DNA from: Blastococcus atacamensis
GTDB taxonomy: Bacteria; Actinomycetota; Actinomycetes; Mycobacteriales; Geodermatophilaceae
NCBI RefSeq assembly: GCF_002938425.1
Contig: NZ_POQU01000030.1
Location: 1 to 38,063, forward strand
Direction of reading: 5' to 3'
DNA length: 38,063 nt
Both the position numbers and the translations under genes were made by a program. Below the pieces are notes generated by a model, which searched no databases, was not told where the DNA came from, and worked only from the letters and a program-made list of their open reading frames with translations. Positions 19,638 through 28,118 of the stretch are shown here, piece by piece (position 1 is the first letter of the stretch; each line of letters opens with the position of its first letter).

Positions 19638-20654
19638 ATGAGGGCTGACGTGCCTGAGGCGACGACCGATCCCGGACCGTCCGAGCGAACGACCGACGAG
19701 GGCGCCGCGCTGCCGACCGGCTCGAGCGGCGGGCTCCTCGTGTGGGTGCGGCGGGTCGTGGTCGTCGTGGTGGTCGCGCTGGCGACGGTCCAGGTCGTCC
19801 GCGAGTGGTCGGAGGTCTCGGCGACCCTGGCGGACCTCCAGGTCGTCCCCGTGCTGCTGTCCTTCCTCGCGGTGAGCGTGGGCGTGCTGCTGGGCCCGCT
19901 GGTCTGGCGCGAGGCGCTGGCCGCGGTGGGCTCGCAGGTGCGGATCCCCGACGCCGCCAAGATCTACCTCGTCGGCCAGCTCGGCAAGTACGTCCCGGGC
20001 TCCGTCGTGGCGTTCCTGCTCCAGATGGAGCTGGCGAAGTCGGCCGGCATCACGCGCATGAACGGCTTCATCGCCTCGCTGGTCACCGCCGGGGTCGCGG
20101 TCGTCACCTCGCTGCTGGCCGCGACGACCGCCGTTCCGGCGCTCATCCGGAACGAGCCGAGCCTGCTGTGGCTGTTCCTGCTCCTGCCGGTCGGGCTGGC
20201 CATGCTGCACCCGACCCCCCTGACCTTCGTGGTCCAGAAGCTGCTCGTGCTGCTGCGCCAGCGGCCCCTGGAGCAGCGGCTGACCGGCCGGGCCCTCGCC
20301 CGGGCGACCGGGAGCAGCCTGCTGATCTACGTCGCCTACGGCCTGCACCTGTTCGTCCTGGTCAGCTCGCTCGGTTCCGAGTGGCCGATGGGTGCGGGGC
20401 TGGGCCTCGTGCTGTGCATCGGCACGATGGGCATGGCCATGACCGCGGGCCTCGTCGCGTTCGTCCTGCCCTCGGGCATCGGCGCGCGCGAGCTGGTCGT
20501 CGTCGGTGCGCTCGCCGCGGTGCTGCCCTACGGCCAGGCGCTGGCCCTGGCCATCGTCTCCCGCGTCATGTTCACCGTCGTGGAGCTCGTCTTCGCCGGC
20601 GTCGCCACCCTCGTCGCCCGCCTGTCGGCCGACGTCCGGACGCCGGCTGCCTGA
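19638..20654 (+). CDS. lysylphosphatidylglycerol-synthase-like / UPF0104 membrane protein, possible flippase
   Basis: 338 residues. A polar N-terminus (1-30) is followed by about eight hydrophobic helices. Family markers are VWREALAAVGSQV, IYLVGQLGKYVPGSV around 112-126 and GLVAFVLPSGIGARELVVVGAL around 272-293, typical of the transmembrane part of LPG synthases and UPF0104 proteins. There is no C-terminal aminoacyl-transferase domain, so lysine transfer to lipid is unlikely. Stand-alone members occur in polysaccharide clusters and are suspected lipid flippases. ATG 19638 has a weak AAGGCGG upstream. It follows the GT-C-like gene by 40 bp and is probably co-transcribed. Confidence 0.78.
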   Translation: MRADVPEATTDPGPSERTTDEGAALPTGSSGGLLVWVRRVVVVVVVALATVQVVREWSEVSATLADLQVVPVLLSFLAVSVGVLLGPLVWREALAAVGSQVRIPDAAKIYLVGQLGKYVPGSVVAFLLQMELAKSAGITRMNGFIASLVTAGVAVVTSLLAATTAVPALIRNEPSLLWLFLLLPVGLAMLHPTPLTFVVQKLLVLLRQRPLEQRLTGRALARATGSSLLIYVAYGLHLFVLVSSLGSEWPMGAGLGLVLCIGTMGMAMTAGLVAFVLPSGIGARELVVVGALAAVLPYGQALALAIVSRVMFTVVELVFAGVATLVARLSADVRTPAA

Positions 20655-20674
20655 CCGGCGACCCGGCCCCGGGG

Positions 20675-21850
20675 TCACCCGAGGTTCGTGGTGGCCCGGT
20701 AGAGGACGGCGGGCCCGCGCACGGTCACCCGTGTGCCGGCCGGCACGAACGCCGACGCTCCCCGCGCCAGTCGCAGCTCGCCGTCGTCCGCGGTGAGCAC
20801 CGCCGCGCCCTCGGTGCAGAGGACCACCTGCGGCCCGCCGGTCGTCAGGTCGTCGGCGTTCTCCCCCACCTCGCTGCGTGTCAGGTCGAAGTCGGTAACC
20901 GGGACCGGGTAGCGCAGGCCGCCGGGACCGGGCACCGGGTGCACGACCGGGACGCGGCCGTCGGTGAAGTCGAGCACCTCGATCAGCGCGGCCAGGTCGA
21001 CGTGCTTGGCGGTCAGCCCGCCGCGGAGCACGTTGTCGGAGCCGGCCATCACCTCGACGCCGGCTCCGGACAGGTAGGCGTGCAGGTTCCCCGCCGGGAG
21101 GAAGACCGCCTCCCCCGGCGCCAGCTTCAGGTGGTTGCACATCAGCGAGATGACCACGCCGGGGTCGCCCGGGTAGGTCCCGGCCAGGGAGGCCGCCCAG
21201 CGGTAGGTGTTGAGGAACTCGGGATCCTCCGCGGAGACGAAGCGCTCCGCCGCGGTGGCGACGGCGCTCACCAGCTCGGTGCGCCGCGCACCGGTCAGCG
21301 CCAGCAGCTGCGGCACGGCCGCACGCAGCCCGCCGCGGGCCAGCGCCGCGATGGTCGGCTTGAGCTCGGGCACCTGGAGCTTCGCCAGGCAGTGCAGCGA
21401 CTCCTCCACCGGACGGAAACCGCACAGCGCCTCCACCGGGGTGAGGGCGAGCAGGAGCTCCGGCTTGTGGAAAGGGTCCTTGAAGGTCCGGGCGGGGTCG
21501 TCGCGCGCGATGCCGGCGGCCTCCTCGGCCGCGAAGCCCTTCCGGGCCTGCTCCGTCGTGGGATGCGCCTGCAGCGACAGCGGCGTCTCCGCCGCGAGCA
21601 CCTTCATCAGGAAGGGCAGCCGCGACCCGAAGCGCTCGTGCACCTCGGCGCCGAGCATCCCCTGCGGATCCGCGGCGATCGCCTCGTGCAGGGGACGGCC
21701 GTCGGGGAGCATGCTCGGCTCGTCGGGGTGGGCCCCCATCCACAGCTCGGCGTGCGGTCGGTCGGCCGGCACCTGGGCCCCGAGGAGCTCGGGGATGACC
21801 GTGCGGCTGCCCCAGGAGTAGTAGCGGACGCCGTTGCTGAGCTGCCACAT
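20675..21850 (-). CDS. manA: mannose-6-phosphate isomerase, class I
   Basis: 391 residues. A cupin zinc enzyme that interconverts fructose-6-P and mannose-6-P, feeding GDP-mannose for wall polymers. Visible are NGVRYYSWGSRT (6-17), ELWMGAHPDEPS, KVLAAETPLSLQAHP (Gln94 and His96 are two zinc ligands), ALCGFRP and FLPAGNLHAYLSGAGVE with a further ligand His. Length is that of the class I family. The ATG at 21850 has no Shine-Dalgarno but a TAGCCT box 10 nt before it. It converges on the flippase-like gene with only 20 bp between stops. It corresponds to Rv3255c by synteny, though glpD and a DUF808 gene now separate it from the SIS gene. Confidence 0.95.
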   Translation of the reverse strand: MWQLSNGVRYYSWGSRTVIPELLGAQVPADRPHAELWMGAHPDEPSMLPDGRPLHEAIAADPQGMLGAEVHERFGSRLPFLMKVLAAETPLSLQAHPTTEQARKGFAAEEAAGIARDDPARTFKDPFHKPELLLALTPVEALCGFRPVEESLHCLAKLQVPELKPTIAALARGGLRAAVPQLLALTGARRTELVSAVATAAERFVSAEDPEFLNTYRWAASLAGTYPGDPGVVISLMCNHLKLAPGEAVFLPAGNLHAYLSGAGVEVMAGSDNVLRGGLTAKHVDLAALIEVLDFTDGRVPVVHPVPGPGGLRYPVPVTDFDLTRSEVGENADDLTTGGPQVVLCTEGAAVLTADDGELRLARGASAFVPAGTRVTVRGPAVLYRATTNLG

Positions 21851-21860
21851 CGTGGGATCG

Positions 21861-21866
21861 AGGCTA
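21861..21866 (-). promoter_or_regulatory. -10 box TAGCCT for manA, probably near-leaderless
   Basis: TAGCCT on the minus strand with 10 nt to the manA ATG. A weak TTCCCG lies 17 bp upstream as a possible -35. No Shine-Dalgarno is present. Confidence 0.4.
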
Positions 21867-21925
21867 CGGGGGCGGGGACGGGCACGGGAACAGCGGCTCG
21901 ACCGAGGTCACCCGAACGCGGTGCC

Positions 21926-23689
21926 TCAGACGGCGGCGCGCACGTCCGGGGCGCCCAGCCGCGCGGCGTCGGCGGTCCGGTCGTCGGGCATCCGCTGCGA
22001 CTCCCGCTCCGCGTCCACGCGCGCCTCGTAGTGCGCGATCTCGCGGGCCAGGAAGTCGTCCTGCCAGCCGTGCACCCTCGCCATGAGGCGCGCGACCTCC
22101 GGTGCCGACTCCACCCCGCGGTGCGGCGTCTCGATCGAGATGCGGGTGCGCCGGGTCAGGACGTCGTCCAGGTGCAGGGCGCCCTCGGCCATCGCTGCGT
22201 GCACGATTTCCGCCCCCAGGTGCCCGGGAGCGCCCGGGAGCGGGCGGCCCAGCGACGGGTCGGCCCGCACCAGGTCCAGGACTGCGGGCACCTGGTCGCC
22301 GTGCCGGTGCAGCAGCCGCTCGACCGCCTCCTCCGGCACGCCGTAGGCGGCGCCCAGCTCGGCCGCGCGATCCCGCACCTCCGTCCAGCGGCGCGCGCCC
22401 ACCAGCGGGAGCTCCGCGGTGCGCGAGCCCGGCGCCCCCGGCAGCCGCTCGACCGCGGCGTCGACGGCGTCGGCCGCCATGACCCGGTAGGTCGTGTACT
22501 TGCCCCCGGCCACGAGCACCAGGCCCGGCACCGGCATGACGACGGCGTGCTCGCGGGACAGCCGGCTGGTCTCGTCGGACTCCCCGGCCAGCAGAGGCCG
22601 CAGCCCCGCGTAGACGCCGACGATGTCGTCGGCCGTGAGCGGGGTGGTGAGCACCTTGTTGACCTGGTCGAGCAGGTAGTCGATGTCGGCGCTGCTGGCC
22701 GCCGGGTGGTCCCGGTCGAGCGTCCACGGGGTGTCGGTGGTGCCGACGATCCACTGGTCGGCCCACGGGATCACGAACAGCACGCTCGTGGGGGTGCGCA
22801 GGATCAGCCCGTGCTGCCCGATGTGCCCGCCGTCGATGGCCGAGCGCGGCACGAGGAGGTGGACCCCCTTGGAGGCCCGGACCTTGAGACTGGGTGCGGA
22901 CTCCCCGAGCATGGCGCCGACGTCGTCGCTCCAGACCCCGGTCGCGGCGATCACGCTGCGGGCGCGGACGGTGAACGAGGAGCCGTCGGTCAGGTCGGCG
23001 ACCCGCGCGCCGACGACCGGCGCATCCGCTCCGTCGCCGTCGCGCAGCAGCCCGACGACCCGTGCGCTGGAGAGCACGTGCGCGCCGTAGCCGGCGGCGG
23101 TGCGCACCACCGCGAGGGTGTGCCGGGCGTCGTCGACCTGCGCGTCGTAGTAGCGGATCGCGCCGCGCACCACGTCCCGTCGGAGGGCGGGGAACGCCTC
23201 GAGAACGGCACGCCGGGAGAGATGACGGTGCCTGGGGATCCCCCGTCCACCCTTGGCGCGGTTCCGCGCGAAGGCCGCCCCCATCGCGTCGTACAGGGCC
23301 ACGCCCGCGCCGTAGTAGGCGCGCTGCCACACCGGCGCGGTGAGCGGCAGCAGGAAGGGCAGCGGCCGCACCAGGTGCGGGGCGATGGTGCGCACCAGGC
23401 GGGCGCGCTCCTTGAGCGCCTCGTGCACCAGCGGGAAGGCCATCTGCTCGAGGTAGCGCAGACCGCCGTGGATCAGCTTGCTCGACCGGCTGGAGGTGCC
23501 GGCTGCCCAGTCCCGGGCCTCCAGCAGCCCCACGGTCAGCCCGCGGCTGGCCGCGTCCAGCGCGGCGCCGGCGCCGGTCACGCCGCCCCCGATGACGAGG
23601 ACGTCGACGACCTCGTCCGCCAGGCGGGCGCGGTCGGCCCGACGGCGTTCCGGTGACAGCTGCGTGCGGTCGGTGTCCCCCGGGTGCAT
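21926..23689 (-). CDS. glpD: aerobic glycerol-3-phosphate dehydrogenase
   Basis: 587 residues. An FAD enzyme that oxidises sn-glycerol-3-phosphate to dihydroxyacetone phosphate and passes electrons to quinone at the membrane. Seen are the dinucleotide fold VLVIGGGVTGAGAALDAASRG (~29-49), TSSRSSKLIHGGLRYLEQ around 65-82, GVWSDDVG, KGVHLLVPRS, and GGKYTTYRVMAADAVDA in the FAD cap. The C-terminal DAO_C domain is complete. The ATG at 23689 has AGGAG two nt upstream, tight but usable. It stands between manA and the DUF808 gene, an interruption of the mycobacterial manA-SIS order. It is probably transcribed alone. Confidence 0.95.
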   Translation of the reverse strand: MHPGDTDRTQLSPERRRADRARLADEVVDVLVIGGGVTGAGAALDAASRGLTVGLLEARDWAAGTSSRSSKLIHGGLRYLEQMAFPLVHEALKERARLVRTIAPHLVRPLPFLLPLTAPVWQRAYYGAGVALYDAMGAAFARNRAKGGRGIPRHRHLSRRAVLEAFPALRRDVVRGAIRYYDAQVDDARHTLAVVRTAAGYGAHVLSSARVVGLLRDGDGADAPVVGARVADLTDGSSFTVRARSVIAATGVWSDDVGAMLGESAPSLKVRASKGVHLLVPRSAIDGGHIGQHGLILRTPTSVLFVIPWADQWIVGTTDTPWTLDRDHPAASSADIDYLLDQVNKVLTTPLTADDIVGVYAGLRPLLAGESDETSRLSREHAVVMPVPGLVLVAGGKYTTYRVMAADAVDAAVERLPGAPGSRTAELPLVGARRWTEVRDRAAELGAAYGVPEEAVERLLHRHGDQVPAVLDLVRADPSLGRPLPGAPGHLGAEIVHAAMAEGALHLDDVLTRRTRISIETPHRGVESAPEVARLMARVHGWQDDFLAREIAHYEARVDAERESQRMPDDRTADAARLGAPDVRAAV

Positions 23690-23759
23690 GGCTCCTACTG
23701 TCCCCCGCCCAAGGGTCCTCGTGTCGAGAACCGGGTCACACGTCGCCCCGGCGATCCCG

Positions 23760-24713
23760 CTAGTGCGCGCCGGCCCCGTCCGTCGTCGCCTTCTTACGGT
23801 GGAAGGTCAGGCTCATGACCAGCACGATCAGCGCGCCGACGACGAGCCCCAGGAGCGCGCTGCCCAGCGTGTTGACCAGCCAGCCCACGACCCCGCCCAG
23901 GGCGCCGGTGGCGTCGTGCGCCAGCTCCTCGAGGTGGTGCACGAACTCGTAGAGCGGGTGGAAGCCGAGCTCGTCGGTGCCCAGCAGGATGATGTGCCCA
24001 CCCACCCACAGCATGGCCGCAGTGCCGACGACGGTGAGGACGCTCAGCAGCTTCGGCATGCCCTTGACCAGCCCGCGGCCGAGCGCGGCGACGCCCTTGG
24101 TGGGCCGTTGCGACAGGTTCAGCCCGACGTCGTCCATCTTCACGATGACCCCGACGACGCCGTACACGAGCACGGTGATCCCGAGGGCGACCACGATCAG
24201 GATGATCGCGCGCGACACGAACCCCTCGCCGGCCACCTCGTTGAGGCTGATCACCATGATCTCGGCGGACAGGATGAAGTCGGTGCGCACCGCTCCGGTC
24301 ACGATGGTCTTCTCGTCCGGCAGCGCGTCCTCGACCGATCCGTGCTCCTCCGCGTGGCCGCTGATCCGGTGCCAGATCTTCTCGGCGCCCTCGTAGCAGA
24401 GGTAGGCGCCGCCCAGCATGAGGATCGGGGTGAGCAGCCACGGCAGGAACTGGCTGAGCAGCAGGATCGCCGGGAGGATGATCAGCAGCTTGTTGCGCAG
24501 CGACCCCAGCGCGATCTTGCGGATGATCGGCAGCTCGCGGTCGGCGGTGAGGCCGTGCACGTACTGCGGGGTGACGGCGGTGTCATCCACGACGACCCCG
24601 GCGGCCTTGACGCTGGCCCGCCCGGCGGCGGCGCCGATGTCGTCGATCGATGCGGCGGCTGCTCGTGCGAGCACCGCCACGTCGTCCAGGAGCGCTACGA
24701 GTCCACCCGCCAC
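23760..24713 (-). CDS. DUF808 (YedI-type) integral membrane protein
   Basis: 317 residues. The family hallmark is the N-terminal half: GLVALLDDVAVLARAAAAS, DIGAAAGRASVKAAGVVVDD, VTPQYVHGLTADRELPIIRK and LGSLRNKLLIILPAILLLS. At least five membrane helices follow (around 85-105, 165-195, 222-240, 265-305), with a short acidic cytoplasmic loop containing GSVEDALPDEKTIVTGA. DUF808 proteins have no proven function. GTG 24711-24713 has AAGGA six nt upstream. It stands alone between glpD and the SIS gene, with ~70 bp gaps on both sides. Identification is by the N-terminal signature. Confidence 0.9.
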   Translation of the reverse strand: MAGGLVALLDDVAVLARAAAASIDDIGAAAGRASVKAAGVVVDDTAVTPQYVHGLTADRELPIIRKIALGSLRNKLLIILPAILLLSQFLPWLLTPILMLGGAYLCYEGAEKIWHRISGHAEEHGSVEDALPDEKTIVTGAVRTDFILSAEIMVISLNEVAGEGFVSRAIILIVVALGITVLVYGVVGVIVKMDDVGLNLSQRPTKGVAALGRGLVKGMPKLLSVLTVVGTAAMLWVGGHIILLGTDELGFHPLYEFVHHLEELAHDATGALGGVVGWLVNTLGSALLGLVVGALIVLVMSLTFHRKKATTDGAGAH

Positions 24714-24788
24714 GGGAAGTCCTTCCGATCGGTCAGCACGTCGATGCCGCTGCAGGAATGGTCGCCTGTCCGGACGCGATGTGCGCGG

Positions 24789-25931
24789 TCACGAGCCGAG
24801 GGCGCGCTCGGAGTCCAGCGCCAGTGCCAGGTAGACGGCGGTGAAATCGGCGACGGCCAGCTGACGGGCGAGCCGCGGCAGACGGGGGAACCGGCCGGGC
24901 TCGCCGTGCTCGGCCAGGCCGCTGACCGGCACGCTGTTCACGCCGGCGGTGCGCAGAACCTGCTGCATCGCCTCCGCCGCCGAGCGCGGCTCCCGCTCGC
25001 CCGATCCGTCGTGCCCACCGGCGTCGGGGTCGCGGATGGTGAGCAGCCGGAGCCGCCGCCCCTCGTCGTCGGCGCGGTCCCGGAAGAAGTCGTCCGCCTC
25101 GCGCGGGGCCAGGGGCCCGCCCAGGACCGCGCAGGCAGCCACGCGCTGGTCGGGCAGCCGGAAGCCGGTCGCCGGCAGCCCGGCGAGGGTGGCCAGCTGG
25201 TCGGCGATCCGGATCGCCGCCGCACCGGCCAGCGGACCCTCCGCGGCGATGACCGGCAGGGCGTCGAGGAGCTCCAGAGCGAGGGTCTTGGCCGGGTTCA
25301 CGAAGGATTCGCGGGCCGGCCCGCACTCCCCGGCGACCTCGTCCAGGGCAGCGGCCACCTCGTCGGGGTCGGCCACCCCCGCGGACAGCAACCCGAGGTC
25401 GGTCGCCAACCGGAGCATCGGCGTGAGCAGGGACCAGAGGGTGGTGTGCTGGACGCGGCTCTGCGGAAGGGCCACGTAGGGGGCGCGGGCGCTCGAGCAG
25501 GCGGCACGCAGTGGCGCGTCGTCGGCTCCGATGCCCACGAGGGAGACCCCGCGGCGGGCGGCCTCGTACGCGGGGCCGACGGCGTAGCTGCCGGCGCCGG
25601 TGCGGGTGGCCACCACGGCGATGTCGCTGGGCCCGGCCCACACCGGCAGCGCCGGTCCCGGGACGACGTCGACGGTCACCGGGCTCGACGCCCCGAGCAG
25701 GGCGCGCAGCACCGACGCCGCGACCGCCCCCTCGCGGCGCGCCACGATGATCAGGCCACGGGGCCGCCCGCCGTCGGTGACCCGGGTCAGGTCCGCCTCG
25801 TCGGTCAGCCGCGCGGTCTCGCGCACCTGGGCACCGGCGCCGGCGACCGCGGGCAGCAGGCCGCGGGGATCCCGGGCGCGCAGCAGGTCGAGGTCGTCGA
25901 GGACCTCCTCGGCGAACTCGGGCGAGGTCAC
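24789..25931 (-). CDS. SIS-domain phosphoglucose/phosphomannose isomerase-like protein
   Basis: 380 residues with two SIS-like halves. The N-terminal half has RGLIIVARREGAVAASVLRA and VVATRTGAGSYAVGPAYEAARRG. The C-terminal half has the PMI-like end with NPAKTLALELLDALPVIAAEG and a terminal FTAVYLALALDSE. This is the actinobacterial homologue of Rv3256c, always next to manB. The canonical glycine- and serine-rich phosphosugar loops look weak here (STGAGSY-like only), so it may be catalytically modified. GTG 25931 has GAGAGGGG upstream. It is third in the manB-trm112-SIS operon, 11 bp after the Trm112-like gene. Confidence 0.82.
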   Translation of the reverse strand: MTSPEFAEEVLDDLDLLRARDPRGLLPAVAGAGAQVRETARLTDEADLTRVTDGGRPRGLIIVARREGAVAASVLRALLGASSPVTVDVVPGPALPVWAGPSDIAVVATRTGAGSYAVGPAYEAARRGVSLVGIGADDAPLRAACSSARAPYVALPQSRVQHTTLWSLLTPMLRLATDLGLLSAGVADPDEVAAALDEVAGECGPARESFVNPAKTLALELLDALPVIAAEGPLAGAAAIRIADQLATLAGLPATGFRLPDQRVAACAVLGGPLAPREADDFFRDRADDEGRRLRLLTIRDPDAGGHDGSGEREPRSAAEAMQQVLRTAGVNSVPVSGLAEHGEPGRFPRLPRLARQLAVADFTAVYLALALDSERALGS

Positions 25932-25942
25932 GGTGGCCCCTC

Positions 25943-26149
25943 TCAGCCGCGCGTCCGCGCCTCGTCGAGCAGGAGCACCGGGATGCCGTCGCGCACCGGG
26001 AAACCGCGGTCGCAGGTGGCGCAGACGAGCTCGCCGGCCGCCTCGTCCACGGTCAGCGGCGTGTGGTGGGTGTCGGGGCAGGCGAGGATCTCGAGCAGGT
26101 CGGCGTCCAGGCCGAGGGGACCGCTCGTGGCGCCGGGGGAAGTGGTCAT
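25943..26149 (-). CDS. Trm112-like zinc-ribbon protein
   Basis: 68 residues. The conserved core is DLLEILACPDTHHTPL, ELVCATCDRGFPVRDGIPVLL. The C-x2-C in VCATC and the single Cys of ACPD make the partial zinc site usual for bacterial members. In eukaryotes and archaea Trm112 supports methyltransferases; in actinobacteria the small form is encoded next to manB and its partner is unknown. The ATG overlaps the manB stop by 4 bp (ATGA), so it is translationally coupled. Confidence 0.9.
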   Translation of the reverse strand: MTTSPGATSGPLGLDADLLEILACPDTHHTPLTVDEAAGELVCATCDRGFPVRDGIPVLLLDEARTRG

Positions 26150-27522
26150 CTCTGCTCCTGTTCCGCGCGCACGGTGCTCAGCACCCGGTCGCGCAGTTCG
26201 GTCATCCGCGCCAGATCCGGCGCCTCCACGTTCAGCCGCAGCAGCGGCTCGGTGTTGCTGGCCCGCAGGTTGAACCAGGCGCCGTCGGGCAGCTCGACGG
26301 TCAGCCCGTCCAGCTCGTCGAACGTCGCCCCCTCGGCCTGGAAGACCTCCCGCACCTCGGCCACCCGCGCCGACGCGTCGGCCACGGTGGAGTTGATCTC
26401 CCCCGAGGCCGCGTAGCGCTCGTAGGCGGAGGTCAGGTCCGACAGCGGGCGGGACTGCTCCCCCAGCGCGGCGAGCACGTGCATGGCCGCGAGCATGCCC
26501 GTGTCGGCCCGCCAGAAGTCACGGAAGTAGTAGTGCGCGGAGTGCTCACCGCCGAAGACGGCGTCGGTGCGGGCCATCTCCGCCTTGATGAACGAGTGCC
26601 CGACCCGCGTGCGCACCGGCTGACCGCCGTGCTCCCTCACGATCTCGGGGACCGCTCGCGAGGTGATCAGGTTGTGGATGATCGTGGTCCCGCGGCCCTT
26701 GGCGAGCTCGCGCACCGCGACCAGGGCGGTGATCGCCGAGGGGCTCACCGGCTCCCCGCGCTCGTCGACGACGAACACCCGGTCGGCGTCGCCGTCGAAG
26801 GCCAGGCCGATGTCGGCCCCGTGCTCCAGGACGGCGGCCTGCAGGTCCACCAGGTTCGCCGGGTCCAGCGGATTGGCCTCGTGGTTGGGGAACGAGCCGT
26901 CGAGCTCGAAGTACAGCGGGACGACGTCGAGCGGCAGGTCGGCGAGGACGACCGGCACGGTGTGCCCACCCATGCCGTTGCCCGCGTCGACGACGACCTT
27001 CAGCGGCCGGATCGAGGACAGGTCGACCAGCGAACGCAGGTGCGCGGCGTACCCGGCGAGCACGTCCTGGGAGCTCACCGAGCCGATTCGGGTGGGCACG
27101 CGCTCGTAGGCGTCGCGCTCGGCCCACTCGCGGATCGTCACCAGACCGGAGTCCTGCCCGATGGGCGCCGCACCCGCCCGGCACATCTTGATGCCGTTGT
27201 ACCGGGCCGGGTTGTGGCTCGCGGTGAACATGGCACCGGGCAGGTCCAGCGAGCCGGCGGCGAAGTACAGCAGATCGGTCGAGCCCAGCCCGGCCTCCAC
27301 GACGTCGAGACCGCGGGCGATGACGCCCTCGGCGAAGGCGCGGGACAGCGGGATCGAGGACTCACGCATGTCGTGCGCGGTGACCACGGTGGTGGCGCCG
27401 CTGTCGGCGAGCACGAACTCCGCGAACGCGGCGCCGATGGCCCTCGCCGTCGACTCGTCCCACTCGTCGGGGACGACGCCACGGACGTCGTAGGCCTTGA
27501 TCAGCGCGGACAGGTCTGCCAC
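26146..27522 (-). CDS. manB: phosphomannomutase/phosphoglucomutase
   Basis: 458 residues. It converts mannose-6-P to mannose-1-P through a phosphoserine. The active-site loop FTASHNPARYNG has Ser102. The metal loop is AFDGDADRVFVVDE near 245. The sugar loop is FGGEHSAHYYFRD. The C-terminal phosphate-binding region has LRASNTEPLLRLNVE. All four alpha-D-phosphohexomutase domains are present and length is normal. GTG 27522 has no Shine-Dalgarno but a TAGTCT box 7 nt before it. It heads the manB-Trm112-SIS operon and works with ManA and ManC in this same window. It matches Rv3257c by position. Confidence 0.95.
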   Translation of the reverse strand: MADLSALIKAYDVRGVVPDEWDESTARAIGAAFAEFVLADSGATTVVTAHDMRESSIPLSRAFAEGVIARGLDVVEAGLGSTDLLYFAAGSLDLPGAMFTASHNPARYNGIKMCRAGAAPIGQDSGLVTIREWAERDAYERVPTRIGSVSSQDVLAGYAAHLRSLVDLSSIRPLKVVVDAGNGMGGHTVPVVLADLPLDVVPLYFELDGSFPNHEANPLDPANLVDLQAAVLEHGADIGLAFDGDADRVFVVDERGEPVSPSAITALVAVRELAKGRGTTIIHNLITSRAVPEIVREHGGQPVRTRVGHSFIKAEMARTDAVFGGEHSAHYYFRDFWRADTGMLAAMHVLAALGEQSRPLSDLTSAYERYAASGEINSTVADASARVAEVREVFQAEGATFDELDGLTVELPDGAWFNLRASNTEPLLRLNVEAPDLARMTELRDRVLSTVRAEQEQR

Positions 27523-27529
27523 GCGCAGA

Positions 27530-27535
27530 AGACTA
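27530..27535 (-). promoter_or_regulatory. -10 box TAGTCT for manB, probably leaderless
   Basis: TAGTCT on the minus strand, then 7 nt, then GTG of manB. No Shine-Dalgarno and no evident -35. Confidence 0.45.
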
Positions 27536-27547
27536 TCGGCGGGGACC

Positions 27548-27898
27548 TCAGGGGAGGTCGGGCAGGACCCGCAGGTGACCGCGGCGGATGCCGCGGCCGT
27601 CGTCGGCGGGGTCGCGCGGGGGCTCCGGCCGGGCGGCCTCGCGGACCGCGTCGGCCAGCGCGAGCAGGTCGTCGCCGGTCGGGCCCGAGTCGTCGAGGTC
27701 GATCTCGTGCCGGACGACCTCCCAGCCGCGCGGCACGGTCAGCCGCTCGGCGTGGAACTCGCACAGGTCGTAGCTGTGCGGCTCCGAGAACGTCGCGAGC
27801 GGGCCCACGACAGCGGTCGACTCCGCGTAGACGTAGGTCAGGGTCGCCGCTGCCGGTTGCGCGCAGCCGCTGCGCGAGCAGCGACGTGACTGCCTCAC
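27548..27898 (-). CDS. DUF3499 family protein
   Basis: 116 residues from GTG. Near the N-terminus are paired cysteines (RRCSRSGCAQPA), then the family core LTYVYAESTAVVGPLATF, followed by SYDLCEFHAERLTVPRGWEV. The four Cys/His positions suggest a small zinc site. The acidic C-terminal half is poorly conserved. The start at GTG 27896-27898 is chosen because GAGGAA stands 6 nt upstream and the family begins at RRC; a GTG at 27976 would add 26 residues without similarity. It is the homologue of Rv3258c, ~25 bp upstream of manB on the same strand. Function unknown. Confidence 0.88.
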   Translation of the reverse strand: MRQSRRCSRSGCAQPAAATLTYVYAESTAVVGPLATFSEPHSYDLCEFHAERLTVPRGWEVVRHEIDLDDSGPTGDDLLALADAVREAARPEPPRDPADDGRGIRRGHLRVLPDLP

Positions 27899-28102
27899 CA
27901 CCGGTTCCTCACGAAAGGCACAGTAATCCCGCTGCGCCGTGCGCGACAGCAGGCGCACCGGTATTCGGACCGCCACGCACCATCCTGCACGATGGTCCCG
28001 TGGGCATCGTCACCGGTCGGGAGCGGGATGCGGCCCCCTGCGGCACGACCGGGGAAATCCCCGCCGAAGTCGTTCCACGGCCCGGCGTGTCGGCCGTCGC
28101 CG

Positions 28103-28108
28103 TACGCT
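28103..28108 (+). promoter_or_regulatory. -10 box TACGCT for the metallopeptidase-like gene
   Basis: TACGCT with 10 nt to ATG 28119; no Shine-Dalgarno. A transcript from here would have a leader of 0-4 nt. No -35 is evident. Confidence 0.4.
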
Positions 28109-28118
28109 TCGACGCGTC

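Noticed and set aside
20655-20674. Terminator between the flippase-like gene and manA
   Set aside because: Only a 5-bp stem (GACCC/GGGTC) can be drawn in the 20-bp gap, too weak to call.
19050-21848. 930-codon minus-strand frame over the flippase and manA region, and similar long shadows at 17219-19960 and 19742-23656
   Set aside because: Compositional shadows opposite or out of frame with recognised genes; no motifs.
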